From the NCBI GenBank assembly GCA_016946835.1, contig JACVTC010000018.1, positions 1,335,501 to 1,399,500 on the forward strand: 64,000 nt of DNA, in the 5' to 3' direction. This DNA is from Neocallimastix lanati (nom. inval.) (Eukaryota > Neocallimastigomycota > Neocallimastigomycetes > Neocallimastigales > Neocallimastigaceae). Under the pieces are notes generated by a model. The model did not search any database. It was given only the letters and a program-made list of their open reading frames with translations, and was not told the DNA's origin. This document shows, piece after piece, positions 22,086-37,999 of this stretch (within the stretch, counting starts at the first letter, position 1; every line of letters starts with the position of its first letter). The translations under genes and the position numbers were made by a program.

Positions 22086-23460
22086 GTTATATCAACACAA
22101 TTTAAGGAGATTTCATAGAATACATTAGTAATCATAAAATAACCATTAAGAATGTTTATTACTCACCAAAAATAAATAAAAATTTATTATCAATTGGAAA
22201 TCTTATACAACAAGGATACAAAATAATTTTCAATAATACTAATAATAAATCATACGTATTAATTTTTGACGAACACAATCAAAGAATACTATCAATTAAA
22301 TCAAGCCAATCTAACACATTTAAATTTTGGATTTCAACTCAACCATTAAATTTTCAAAACAACAAACATAATAATAATTTGGTTGAAGTTAATTATGCAC
22401 ATTTGAAATCAATTGATAAACTAAATTTATGGCATCGTCGTTTTGCTTATTTCAATATCAATAGTATCAAAAATAAAATTTTAAAAATCGACATAAACTC
22501 AAAGTGCGCTATTTGTAGTTATTCAAAACTTAAAAATAAGCCTTTCAAATCATCACATAATAGAGCTAAAAATATATTTTAACTCATATACATGGATCTT
22601 ATAGGTCCAATACAAAACTCTCTCTATGACAATAAATATATCTTAAACATTTTGGATGACCATTCAAGATTTGTGTGGACTCTCTTTATGAAGAGTAAAT
22701 CAGAAACTTTTTATCACTTCCATAATTGGTTTAATAAAATTAAAAATCAATTTAACAAAAGAATTCAATATATCCGTACAGTTAATGGCACCGAATTTAA
22801 CAACAAAAATTTTAAACAATTCTGCGTTGACTTTGGAATACAACATCAATTTACTTTTCCCTATCACTCACAACAAAATGGTAGGATTGAACGATTCAAC
22901 GGCACTATAATCAATTCTGCAAAGTCAATGTAAAATGACGCAAAACTGAGCTTACAATTTTGGGAAGACACCGTCTCTACTTCCAACAACATTCATAATC
23001 GAATCCCTCCTAAAGGGATAATTAATAAAATTCCATATGAACTTCTAACCAATAACAAAGTTGATTATTCAAACATACGCGTCTTCGGATTTAAAGTTTT
23101 TTATTACATTCCAAAACTATTCCATACCAAATTTCAAAATAATTCATCTCCTGGCATATTCTTGGGGTATGTTGATAATCCCACAGCATACAAAATTCTT
23201 GATATAACAAAAAATAAAATTATAATTTCACGAAATGTTGAATTCTTTGAATTTACCCCAGGAAATTCACATTTATCTCATTGCGATAATGACATCTCAA
23301 ATTTTATTACCAATTATATAATAAGGAGGAATGATAATACCTACTTTTATGATAACACGTATGATATAAACCAAGCAAAGACTTCAATAATATTAACAAT
23401 AATAATCCGTATTATCAATATAATAACAATAAGTCAAATAATATTCAAATATTAGACAAT
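22086..23460 (+). pseudogene. copia integrase
   Basis: 'LWHRRFAYFNINSIK' and 'CAICSYSKLKNKPF' form the GAG-pre-integrase HHCC finger (about 22420-22550). TAA at 22580 interrupts the lead-in to the catalytic core. The core has the first Asp ('MDLIGPI'), but the expected second Asp is Val ('RTVNGTEFNN' instead of the usual DNG). The Glu is kept ('NGRIERFNG'). TAA at 22931 sits where Leu or Met is usual ('AKSM' then 'NDAKLSLQFWE'). The C-terminal part continues in the same frame through 'GIFLGYVDNPTAYKIL'. The loss of the second catalytic Asp means strand transfer would fail even if the stops were bypassed. Confidence 0.9.
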
Positions 23461-23900
23461 AATACTCAAATTAATGAAAATAATATACTAAGTAAAAACA
23501 ATCAAATTAAAAATAAAAGAACATATAACAAAAAAAGAAACAATAATAATAACAACACCAAATATATTAATAATAATCAAAACAAAGATTATAAAAATAA
23601 TATAGAATCTCAAGATAATAACATTAACAACAACAATAATAATAATAACAATAACACAATCAACAATATAATTAATAACAACAATAATACAAACAGCAAC
23701 AACAACACTACCAACAGCAACAATAACAAAATAAATAATAATATTAATAAAAACGACAATATGATCACTGTCAATAATAAAAACAATCATAGTAATTCAA
23801 ATACAGAAATCTATAACTCAAACAATAATAACGATAACAACAATGAACAACGAATTATTAATAACTTAATGAATAACAAATTATTTAACATAGAATCTTC
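23461..23900 (+). other. Asn-rich low-complexity linker of copia Pol
   Basis: AAC/AAT-rich sequence encoding long Asn runs lies between integrase and RT. This low complexity suits the host genome and likely expanded by slippage. The minus-strand frame 23488-23790 is its shadow. Confidence 0.75.
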
Positions 23901-25518
23901 TATACATTTAGGAAAAAGAAATAAAATTGAAACCTTCATATTAAATTTAAATAACAAAAAACAAAAATTATTAAAAGAATTACGAGAACCAAATAATTAT
24001 GATGATATCTTTAATTTAAATGATAAAAATGAATGGTTAAAATCAGTCGATAATGAACTCAACAATATGAGAAATCTAAGAGTATATGAAACAATTGATA
24101 AAATACCTAATAACGCAAACTTAATATCATCAAGATGGATTTTTAAATTCAAACGAAACTCAAATGGAGAAATAATCAAAAGAAAATCAAGATTAGTAGC
24201 AAAGGGATTTACGCAAGAATACGGCATAGATTATAAAGAAACCTTTACACCTACCTTAAAACAGGATTCAATAAGAATTTTTACAGCAATTGCCATTCAG
24301 AACAATTTTGAAATAAACCAAATAGATATAACTGCCGCCTATTTAAATGCTGAATTAATTGAAGATTTGTATATGAAACCACCCAAAGGACATGAAGATT
24401 ACAATAAGAAATTTTGGAAATTGAAGAATGCAATATATGGACTGAAACAAAGTGGTGCCAAGTGGAATGATAAATTAAATGGCTATCTAATAAAAATTGG
24501 ATATAAAAGACTTATAAGTGAAATTTGTCTGTACGTTAAATTTAATTAAGGAAAACTTTTAAGTATGTTAGCTATATATGTGATTGATATTTTAATATCA
24601 GCATCAAAGAAAACAATAGAAAGTTTAAAATTATAAATTGAGAAAAAGTTCAAAATGAAAGATATAGGTAATGTTGATTATATTATTGGAATAAAATTTA
24701 TAAAACATAAAAATAGTTACTTTTTACATCAACACAGATATATAGATGAATTATTTTCTAAGTTTAATATGAAAAATTGTACACCTATTAGAATTATGAC
24801 TCCAATTGAAAATGAAGGTCTTAGGAAAGTAAAAGTAGATGAAACAAAATATAGAAGCATAATAGGAAATTTATTATATCTCAGTATATGTACAAGACCC
24901 GACATTATCTTCTCTGTATCAAAAGCAGCTAGAAGATCAAAGGAACCAAATATGGAAAACTGGAATAACGTAATGAGAATATTAAGATATTTAAAAGGAA
25001 CTAAAAAATTTGGAATAAATTTTACAAATAATCCAAATGTTAAAGCATATGTCGATTCGTATTACGGAGGTGACTTGGAAACTAAACATTCAACAACAGG
25101 ATTCTTAATAACATTTAGTGGTGCACCAACAAGCTGGTGTTCAAAGTTACAAAAATCAATATCGACTTCAACAGCCGAGTCCGAATATTACAGTCTTAGT
25201 GAATGTGGTAAACAATGTATATGGTACTTAAGTTTAAACGAAGAATTGAACTTAAATATTAAAAATATTAAAGTAAATGTTGACAATAAAGCAGCTATTT
25301 ATAATGCTAAAAATCAAACTATCAACCCAAAAACTAAACATGTAGACATTAGGGTTCATTACATAAGAGAAATAGTCAAAGAAAATAAAATCTATCTTAA
25401 ATATATAAAATCTGAAAACAATCTCACTGATGGGTTTACGAAGTATTTAAATGGGACATTAATGGATAAATTTAGAAATTCTTTATTAACCAAAATTGAT
25501 GATTTATATTTTATTTGA
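23901..25518 (+). pseudogene. copia reverse transcriptase and RNase H
   Basis: RT motifs in order: 'ISSRWIFKFKRNSNGEII', 'SRLVAKGFTQEYGIDYKETF', 'IDITAAYLNAELIEDLYMKP', 'AIYGLKQSGAKWND'. TAA at 24547 falls just before the YVDD box, which reads 'YVIDILISA': the first catalytic Asp is Ile, needing two changes from GAT or GAC. Another TAA at about 24634 precedes 'EKKFKMKDIGNVDYIIGIKF'. From 24655 one frame runs to 25518 through 'YRSIIGNLLYLSICTRPDI' and RNase H ('YVDSYYGGDLETKHSTTGF', 'STAESEYYSLSE', 'VDNKAAIYNAKN', 'KHVDIRVHYIRE', 'NLTDGFTKYL'), where catalytic D, E and D are still visible. Confidence 0.92.
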
Positions 25519-25562
25519 AATAATATAAATAAAAATATGACATTTTATAAAAGTCATATTTT

Positions 25563-25570
25563 AGGAGGAA
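25563..25570 (+). other. Polypurine tract
   Basis: AGGAGGAA lies directly before the 3' LTR, the expected plus-strand primer position in LTR retrotransposons. Confidence 0.85.
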
Positions 25571-25809
25571 TGTTAGAATATAAAAAAAATAAATACTTAA
25601 TAATGACTTTAATATAATTTACCCAACCAGAATATTATTATATTTAAATAAAATTATAAAAGAAATAAAATGTAACCTTGTCAAAAATATACACTTTTGT
25701 AATTATAAAAAAATAAAGATAAAATAAAATTAAATATTAAGTATTATATATAAAATGCTCCGCTAAAAATATATCTAATTTTCTCAATATTTACTTTTGG
25801 TGTTTAATA
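25571..25809 (+). repeat. 3' LTR of copia element
   Basis: 239 bp, same ends as the 5' LTR. Differences are scattered single bases: CCCAACCAG versus GCCAATCAG, CTCCGCTA versus CTACACTA, TTACTTTTGGTG versus TTTCTTTTGGTA. AAATT follows at 25810-25814. Confidence 0.93.
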
Positions 25810-25814
25810 AAATT

Positions 25815-26502
25815 AAAATAAAAAATTTTAAAATTATTATATTATTACAGTTTATATTAAATTTTTTAATATTTAAAAAATTAAATAAATAATTATATAT
25901 TCAATAATTATTTTATTTAATATACTTTAAAAGTATATGATATATTTATAATTATTTATTTCTATTAAAAATATTTTTTAATATTGAATTTTAAAAATAA
26001 AATAAAAATAGAATAAATAAATATACTAATATACTTTTCAAAAAATATAAATTAAAAATCACAGTTCTAGAATAGTTAAATTTAATAAAATATTAATGAT
26101 ATTATATTTCATAATTTAATTAATTTAATAATTTTTTTTTTAAATATTATATATATATAGCTTAAAAGAAAATAAATATTATACTTGATATTATATTAAG
26201 TAATAATAATATTTTATTTATAAATTTTTAAAAAAATAAATTAAAAATATAATTTATTTTTCAATACCATTATTTATAATATTCATATTTAAATTATTTA
26301 AATATTATTATATAGAAATATATATTTTTTTCTTTGTTAATTACAATATAAATTATTTATAAAATAATAGTAAGTTTTATAATGTCTCGGAATATAAATT
26401 ATATATAATTTATATTAAACTAATTTTTTTTTATTATATTTATTTTTATTATTTTTGAAAATGAGTTTTAAAACATTTTCTTTAAAATTTATTTATATAT
26501 TT
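25815..26502. other. Intergenic AT-rich sequence
   Basis: Nothing beyond A/T-rich sequence between the copia element and the pseudogene that follows. Confidence 0.6.
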
Positions 26503-28060
26503 TTATTTTTTACTAGCCGTTTTAATTATTGATTTATTGTGTGATATTCTCAATTCTTTATTATTTTTATTAATATAATTTCTATTAAGATTATAATTAT
26601 GGACTGTATTTAAAGTATTTTGGTTGAATTTTATTTGAGGTAAATTATGATTATTGTTTAATAAAGCAGCATTACTTTTCAAATAATTAGATGCATGAGC
26701 AGTAGTATAACTAAGTTTATTAACAAATGTACTAAAAGTGGTTTGACTTTCACGCCCAGCCATTTTAGCAAGTTTATAAGAAGTAATTTGAATATCAGCT
26801 ACAAACGTATTAGAAGCAATATTTATTTGATTTTTTATTTCATTTGTTAATTTATTATTATTCCTTAAACTTTCTTCATAGTTATTCATTTCATTGAACA
26901 TCTCTTTATAATTCGAAGCTCCTTTATATAATGTATTAATTTTTATTATTATTATTATTATCGTCTTTAGTTGATGATGGCGTTAAATTAGGATTATATT
27001 GAGCTACAACATATAAAGCACTGAAAAATTGAGTACTATGATAAGTATCAATGGATTGTATATTTCTTTGAGCATGATTAAACCCTAATCTATTATAGTT
27101 ATGCTCTAAGTCATTTACATCACTTAGACTTCTACTACCATGTGACTGATAGTTGATATAATTGTATTTAATTTAATAAGATTGTTTTAACATAATATAG
27201 GAAGCACCATCCGCATTTGCTATAAAATTAGAGGTAAATTCATTTTTACTACTAAACGAATTTTTGTCTTTAGCAAATTTCGACAAAAAGGAATTTGATA
27301 CTTCGTATACTGTATTACCTCCCCAATTGTACTTATTACCAGAATTAATTTCAAGATCACTATTGTAAAGTGCAGAGTTATTCATAGCAATATTTAGCAT
27401 AGCCTCATTGTAAGGTTTATTTATGATATAATTTACACTATCATTAAATTCATTATCAAATTCAAGAATATTAATAGGATAATTATTATTTATATCATTA
27501 CTATATATTTTATTATTATAAATGACAATTGTCGCTAAGTCATTATAAGCTGATGACAAAGATACTATATTTGCAGTTGCTAATTCATGACCAATAGGTG
27601 ATGAAAATTGCTTTAATTGCTCAATTTGATTAGTAATATGTGCGTTAATATTGTTTTTTTATACAATTGATTATCTAAATTTTTTTCTTGAGAATTATTT
27701 ATTGCATGTTCCATACCTTTCAAAATATATTTTTTATCCTCACTTGAAATGGAATTATCTTTAATTTTATTTATTAAATCTCTATTTTCTACACGTTCTA
27801 ATCTAGGAACCTTCAAAGAATTATTAGAAGATTTAACATTTTCATCTTATGAATTTTCGATACTAATTTTATTAGTTATGGCATTACATAATTCATGAAC
27901 CATTTCACTATCGGTACTAGTTTTAATTATTATTCAATATCATTAATTGAATATAATTCACTTAAACTATCATAAATATTTATTAATTCATTATATAAAG
28001 ATCTAACCCTGTTAAATATATTTGGAAGTAAAAATATGAATAATAAGAATTGAAATAAAA
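26503..28060 (-). pseudogene. Broken gene, unrecognised product, about 480-500 codons
   Basis: A minus-strand coding relic in several frames that join well. From upstream: 'RVRSLYNELINIYDSLSEL' (about 27935-28015), a frame change near 27935, 'SEMVHELCNAITNKISIENS', TAA at about 27846, then 'KVPRLERVENRDLINKI', a frame change in an A run at about 27654-27660, 'SSPIGHELATANIVSLSSAY' to 'SYIMLKQSY', TAA at 27173, 'SHGSRSLSDVNDLEHNYNRL', a frame change in an AAT repeat at about 26945, and finally 'YKEMFNEMNNYEESLRNNNK' with a helical, possibly coiled-coil C-terminal part ending at 26503. Two breaks fall in homopolymer or trinucleotide runs, so some could be assembly errors. I recognise no family. 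The leading segment has an alpha-helical look and no Met start is clear. Confidence 0.6.
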
Positions 28061-29191
28061 AAAGTTAAAGCTTATATATTTATATAAAATAAAATAAAAT
28101 AAATAATTGAATTTAACAATAAAGTACGATCTGATTTAAAATATATTATATTAAAATAAATATAAAAAAATTCAATATCACTTCATAAATTATTGATCAT
28201 TAAAAAAAAAAATTTGTTATTTATTCATGATGAATAAATTATTTATCTTTAAAAATAAATTTATTATTTATTCATGAATTGTTATTAATCTCTTATTTTA
28301 TTTTATGCTATTAATGTTTTTTTAATTATTATATAGGGTATTCCATTATAATAAAATAAATAAAAAGTATTAAATTTATGTTATTTTTTTTTTAAATATC
28401 TCTTTATATCTACATCTATTCATAAATATTAATATGTAAATAATTATTAAATAATATATATTTATTTATTTATATTTATTTATATATTTATTTTTTGTAT
28501 AAAATTTTTTAAAAAAGACTAAAAACAAATTTAAAAATAAAACTATTTAAAAATAAAACTATTTAAAAATAAAACTATTTAATAATAAAATGAAATAAAA
28601 ATAAAATAAAAATGAAATGAATTAAAATATTAAAACTTATTAAAAAGTCTTTTTTTTGGAATTCTTTATCATTCTAAAAAATTCCTTTAGAATCTTTTAG
28701 AAAATTATTGAATAGATTTATTTTATAATAAAAATAAATAAAATTTATTATAAAAATAAAATAAAATTATCATATAAAATATTATTTTATTTTATATCTA
28801 TTTACATTTAAATATGTAATATAATTATTAAAAAATGTAATACAAAATGTAATACAAAATGTTATCCATGAATTTTGTATTAACCCTAACCCAACAATTA
28901 TCTCAATTTTATTTTTATTCTTATAATTTAAATATCAATTAACTTTAATTATACTAAAAATATTCCACCTGTTCTAAATACCAAAAATAAAAAAGTTAAT
29001 ATCATCTATTAAGATATTACTATTTAAATGAATGTTATTTTTTTTATGTAAATAATAAAAGTTGATTTTATTATTAGCCTGTATAACATAAGAAGCATTC
29101 ATTAATTTTTTTTTTTTTTTTTTTATACATTCAAAAATGGTATTAAAAGTAACAAATTTAATGAAAGAAGATTTAAACAAAAAAAAATTAA

Positions 29192-29232
<41 letters not shown>

Positions 29233-29265
29233 AATTAAAAAAAAAAAAGTGTACTTGGGCCAAAT

Positions 29266-29307
<42 letters not shown>

Positions 29308-29835
29308 TAATAATAATAATAAACAATAATTAATAATAAAAAATTTTATAATAAGAATTTAATAATAATAATAATAAATCATATTAATAATATATAATAT
29401 TAAATAAATTGAAGAAGCTGCGCTTTTAATACATATAAAGGAAAAATTTCTTAAATTAAAAATATTTATAAATAAATATTAAAAAAAAATTTTTTTTAAG
29501 TAAATAAATAAAGTTTTATTTACTTCTATTTTAATTTTAGTTTTTAATTTTTTTTACTTTTATATTTTTTATATATGATAATCATTTTTATAAGAGAATA
29601 ATAAGATAAGAAATACTTTTTTAAAATATGAAAATTCGTTTTTTTTTTTTTTAATATTATTATTTTATAAAAAAAAAAAAATATTTAAACTAAATCATAA
29701 TAAATATAAAATATTAAATAATTATTCCTTCAATAAAAAAAATTTTCTTTTTTTCTTATACTAATAAAAATTTAATAGTTATTATACTGTTTTTTATTTT
29801 TTTGTTATTAAAAAAATAAATAAAAGAGTGTAACT
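28061..29835. other. Gene-free AT-rich sequence with homopolymers
   Basis: No credible gene. It contains a 20-base T run (29105-29124), an (AAAT)n tract (about 29190-29235), an A run of about 33 bases (29268-29300) and an AAT tract (29303-29325). Open frames here are low complexity. Confidence 0.65.
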
Positions 29836-30060
29836 TAATTTCATATGTTTCCACATATTCTAACAATAATCAAGTGTCATATTTAATTAAAAGCATATTA
29901 AATAACTTTTTTGAAGCCTATTTAATGCATGTCAAATATATTAATACATATTGTAATAAATTAAATATATAATCCACAATATAAGCATATAAATACATGT
30001 AAATTCGTATTAGTTTAAATCTTTTAGTTAACGTAATAATATAAGTAACTCAAATAACCC
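29836..30060 (+). repeat. LTR-like or mobile-element relic, related to 43105-43301
   Basis: ATTTCATATGTTTCCACATATTCTAACA is followed by a ~190-bp region matching the minus strand of 43105-43270 ('GTCATATTTA', 'GCATATTAAATAACT', 'TTGTAATAAATTAAATAT', 'CATATAAATACATG', 'TTTAAATCTTTTAGTTA'). Its edge contains TGTTAGAATATG in reverse complement, similar to the copia LTR start. Probably a diverged solo LTR; the far end is uncertain. Confidence 0.5.
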
Positions 30061-30116
30061 TTAAATATAATATATTCATTTAATGAAAATTATCATATAA
30101 ATTCAAATTTTCTAAT

Positions 30117-30321
30117 AATAAATAAATAATAATAAATAATTAATAATAAATAATAAATAATAAATAATAAATAATAAATAATAAATAATAAATAATAAAT
30201 AATAAATAATAAATAATAAATAATAAATAATAAATAATAAATAATAAATAATAAATAATAAATAATAAATAATAAATAATAAATAATAAATAATAAATAA
30301 TAAATAATAAATAATAATAAT
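30117..30321. repeat. (TAATAAA)n microsatellite, about 28 units
   Basis: A nearly pure seven-base repeat covering about 200 bp. Confidence 0.95.
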
Positions 30322-33937
<3,616 letters not shown>

Positions 33938-34560
33938 ATGACATCGAATGAAAAATATGTTATACAATCAAATGATACCGGAGAATATCTTTATGAAGCT
34001 TGTGCAAAAGGTCATGAGGCCATTGAAAAAAAAAAATTAAATGCTTATGGTGCTGACGTCAACCAAGAAGACAAATATAATTGTACACCTTTAATACAGG
34101 CATGTTGTAGGAGAAATTCAAAAAAAAAAAAAAAAAATATCATAAAATATTTAATTGAACAAGGGGCTGACATCAACCACTAGAATAAGTAATTTTGTTT
34201 CCCTTTAAATGGAGCATGTCAGATCTCAAATGCAAAAATGAAGCCGTCATAAAATATTTAGTGGAACATGGATCCGGATATCAATCATACCTATCGATTT
34301 AAATGTTCTCCCTTAATCTATATTTGCCGTTATAAAAACGAATCTCTTCGAAAAATATTTAATGGAAAATGGTGCCGATGTCAACTGTGAAGATTTTAAT
34401 GGTAATACCCTCTTTGTGCTACTTGTGTAAATGAGAAGAAGAATCTGGACTAAATATCATAAACTATTTGGGGCTGAGGTCAAATCCAATAAAATATTAG
34501 AAATTGTTTGTTGGAAATGAAAACATCGATGAAGATTTAATAAAATATTTAGTGGATATT
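33938..34560 (+). pseudogene. Ankyrin-repeat gene relic
   Basis: Starts with an ATG and 'TSNEKYVIQSNDTGEYLYEA'. Ankyrin-like units follow: 'ACAKGHEAI', 'YGADVNQEDKYNCTPLIQAC', 'NIIKYLIEQGADINH'. A TAG then follows, and homology continues in other frames ('EAVIKYLVEHGS', 'INHTYRFKCSPLIYICRYKN', 'NENIDEDLIKYLVD'). Poly-A expansions have replaced parts of two repeats with Lys runs. Ankyrin repeats usually mediate protein binding. Only the first 81 codons are open, so a functional product is unlikely. Confidence 0.85.
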
Positions 34561-34923
34561 TCTTTTCTTATTGGCAATTGGTATAAGAGCTTCCAAAAAA
34601 TTTTTTTTAATTTTGGTAATATTAATGTTATAAATTGTAAAATTTCAAAGGTTCCTAATTCTCTATTTTATAGAGTAATTTATTCATTTTAATTAATTGA
34701 AATTAATTAATAATTATTTAACAATTCATCTGTTACACCTACACCAATTAAAATGGAAAAGAATTTCTTTTTCTATTAAATTTTTATTTTATTAATGATA
34801 AAATGGAAACATTTTTAACAGAAATAAAATAAATAATAAATAATAAATAATAAAAAATAAAAAATAAATAATTAAATAATAAATAATAAATAATATATAA
34901 TAATAAATAAATAAATAAAAAAT

Positions 34924-35045
34924 TGTTAGAATATGTGAAATATATGAAATAAATGTTAAATGTATTTATAATGTATTGACACGTATTGTATTAAATTAAA
35001 AGTATAAGCCACATATTGTTAATATAAATTCATCTAAAATCAAAA
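34924..35045 (+). repeat. LTR-like fragment starting TGTTAGAATATG
   Basis: It begins TGTTAGAATATGTGAAATATATGAAAT, close to the start of the sequences at 29836 and 43301 and to the copia LTR start. Sequence such as 'GTATTGTATTAAATTAAAAG' and 'AAGCCACATATTG' resembles 29950-30000. Probably a solo LTR remnant. Confidence 0.45.
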
Positions 35046-35063
35046 GTTATGTCATTTATATTT

Positions 35064-35131
35064 TATCTTTTTCTATCATAATAGATTTTATTAATATCTT
35101 TAAATAAAATCTATTATGATAGAAAAAGATA
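35064..35131. repeat. Perfect 27-bp inverted repeat with 14-base loop
   Basis: Arm 35064-35090 (TATCTTTTTCTATCATAATA...) and arm 35105-35131 are perfect reverse complements, separated by 35091-35104. A transcript would fold into a 27-bp perfect hairpin. Confidence 0.9.
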
Positions 35132-35263
35132 TAATATTTACCAATTCAATCCTTTTCATTTTAATTTTTTTTTTAAATTTTTCATAGGTATAAATTCTAT
35201 TAATAATTTAATGATTTCGATATTTTTTATAAATAATTGCCAATAAAGCATTGTCATCCTCCA

Positions 35264-35350
35264 ATATCCATATCCATATCCATATCCATATCCATATCCA
35301 TATCCATATCCATATCCATATCCATATCCATATCCATATCCATATCCATA
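35264..35350. repeat. (CCATAT)n microsatellite, about 14 units
   Basis: Near-perfect hexanucleotide repeat. Confidence 0.95.
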
Positions 35351-35929
35351 TTCATTTTTTTTTTTTTATTTTAATTTATTGATTTATTTTACATTTTAAT
35401 TTTGAATTCTCAATCTAATTAAATAAGAACAAAAAAAAAAAAATTCAGTTTAACTTTAAAATTTCATAACTTAAAAATATATATATATATTTTTTTCATC
35501 TAAATTTAAATGAAAAAATATTAATTCGTATTTATTATAATATTTAAATAATAATTAATAAATATTATTTTTTATAAATTATATAATATAAATATATATA
35601 TATATTTTTTTATTTAAATGTTTTATTTTTTAATTGAAAATAAAAATAAAACTTCAAAAATAAAGAATATTATATATATATTTTATGTTATTTTTTTTTT
35701 ATTTTATATTATTCCCAATTTTTAATGATAAATTTATAAATTAAAAAATATATCGAAAAACATCTTTTCACTATCACTCTAAAATTTTTAAAAAATAAAA
35801 AATATTCATGTATATTTATTGAAAGGAAAGAAATTAAATGAAACTATAATAATAAAAAAAAATTTAAAAAATTATTTAATCTTGATATTTAAAGTTAAAA
35901 TTAAATATTTTTAAATTATAAAAAATTAT

Positions 35930-35967
<38 letters not shown>

Positions 35968-36103
35968 TAAATAATAAATAATAAATAATAAATAATAAAC
36001 AATAAATACTATTGTAGTACACTATAAATGACAAAAATAAATATATAAAAAAAAAAAAAGAAAAGTTTTTTTTATAATAATATAAAAATATAAAAGCAAA
36101 TAG

Positions 36104-36141
<38 letters not shown>

Positions 36142-36677
36142 TTAGACTTAGAGAATAACTTGTTTACATTTCATAAAGAGTAAAAACTATTTATTATTTC
36201 ATTTAATCAAAATGAAAAATGTATATACATTTTATAAAGTAAATTATTTATTATTGTTAATAATATTTTATATATATTAATAAAATGGATAATAGATTTT
36301 TTGGTTAAATTATAATAAAATATGTTGTAAATATAGATATTGTTTTTATTTCCTTTCCTTTCTTTTCCTCTTTTCATTTTATTTAAAAATAGAATTAAAA
36401 AAAAAAAAAAAAAGGAAAAGGAAAAAAAAAAAGGAGGATAATAATATTATTATCCACATTAATATTTTATATTTAAAATTTATATATATAATAATTTATA
36501 TAATTTTTTTCCCTTATTTATGTTTTGATTAATAAATATATATATAGATATTGCTCTTTTTTTTTTTTTTTTTTTTTTTTGTATTATTATTATTATTACA
36601 TATATTTAATTATATATATATGTTTGTGGGTGATTTTTTTTTTTTATGTTCAATGTTTTCCATTCAATTAAAATTTT
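35351..36677. other. Gene-free AT-rich sequence, 3' flank of LRR-hevein gene
   Basis: No gene recognised. It contains (AATAATA)n at about 35935-36003, an (AT)n tract at 36108-36137 and an A/T homopolymer cluster. Frames at 36551-36811 and 36646-37215 on the plus strand are shadows of the minus-strand gene. Confidence 0.65.
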
Positions 36678-37601
36678 TTATTTACATTTACCAAAGGCTT
36701 TTTGGCAACCAGCTTTACAGTGCTTATCGGAAGTACCACACCAACCATATTTACTACAGCATTCACCGGATGGACATTTACCATCTTCAGCACCACATTT
36801 ACCATTTGTAGAAATTTTTTCAGCTGTTTTACAGGTTCCATACTTAGCTTGGCAGCCACTATCAACTTTACAGTGCTTATCGGAAGAACCACACCAACCA
36901 TATTTGCTACAGCATTCACCAGATGGACATTTACCATATTCAGCACCACATCTTCCATTGGTAGAAATCTTTTCAGTTGTTTTACAGGTTCCATACTTAG
37001 CTTGGCAGCCACTATCAACTTTACAGTGCTTATCGGAAGAACCACACCAACCATATTTGCTACAGCATTCACCAGATGGACATTTACCATATTCAGCACC
37101 ACATTTACCATTAGTAGAAATTTTATCACTAGATGGAGTATTACCACTACAAGATTTAATTTCATATTCTTCTTTTTCTAAACATTTCATATCTTTTGGT
37201 TTGCAAAGATCATAATTTTTATCATAGTAACACTCTTCAAGTTTATCATTAGTTAAAGTCTTTCCTTTAATCTTTTTATTATCAGCAATGGAACTTTTTT
37301 TTTTTTTATTGTCATTGGTATATTAAAAAAAAAAAACATAAATATAAACATAATAAGAATAAATATATTATTATTTAATAATAATAACATAAATTTAAAA
37401 AATTTAAAATTACACATTAATACTATATAATATATATATAATATTATAATATTATATATAAAAATTATCTTTAAATACTTACAAGACTTTAAGATTTGGA
37501 AGACTATTTAAACTTTCAGGAATTTCGTCGTCAATTAAATTTTCATCCATATAACTATATATAAAATAAGGTAAAGTGATTAATATTTAAAATAAAATAA
37601 A

Positions 37602-37644
<43 letters not shown>

Positions 37645-37954
37645 AAAATTTATTTTATCATTTATAACTTTAATTATAAAATAATTATATATGCTTATAT
37701 TATTATATTAATAATTACAGGTATTCAAGATTTTTAAGATATTCTAAACCTTTTGGGATCTTTGTAAGTAAATTATTTGTGAGAACTCTATAAAATTTAT
37801 CAACAATTAGTAATTATATATAACAAATAATTTATTAATCTATATGTATAAACTTTTATCAAGTAAATATTTACAAAACTTTAAGATTTTTAAGTTTTCC
37901 AATTTCTGATGAAACTTCGGTAACTTGGTTATTTTGGATACCACTATTTCAATT

Positions 37955-37999
<45 letters not shown>

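Larger units (their letters stand above)
19523..25814 (+). mobile_element. Ty1/copia LTR retrotransposon, near-complete but inactive
   Basis: The element proper is 19528-25809. LTRs of about 240 bp both begin TGTTAGAATA and end TTTAATA; a 5-bp direct repeat AAATT flanks it (19523-19527 and 25810-25814), which is probably the target duplication. Order: 5' LTR, primer site, leader with tandem repeats, Gag with CCHC knuckle, protease, integrase, RT, RNase H, polypurine tract, 3' LTR. This is the copia order (integrase before RT). The LTRs differ by about seven substitutions plus A-run length, roughly 3%, so insertion is not very recent. Several frameshifts and stops plus lost catalytic Asp residues in integrase and RT make it inactive. 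Confidence 0.95.

Noticed and set aside
36551-37215. Overlapping plus- and minus-strand frames across the hevein region
   Set aside because: Shadows of the repetitive hevein-coding exon; only the minus frame ending at 36678 has the eight-cysteine pattern.
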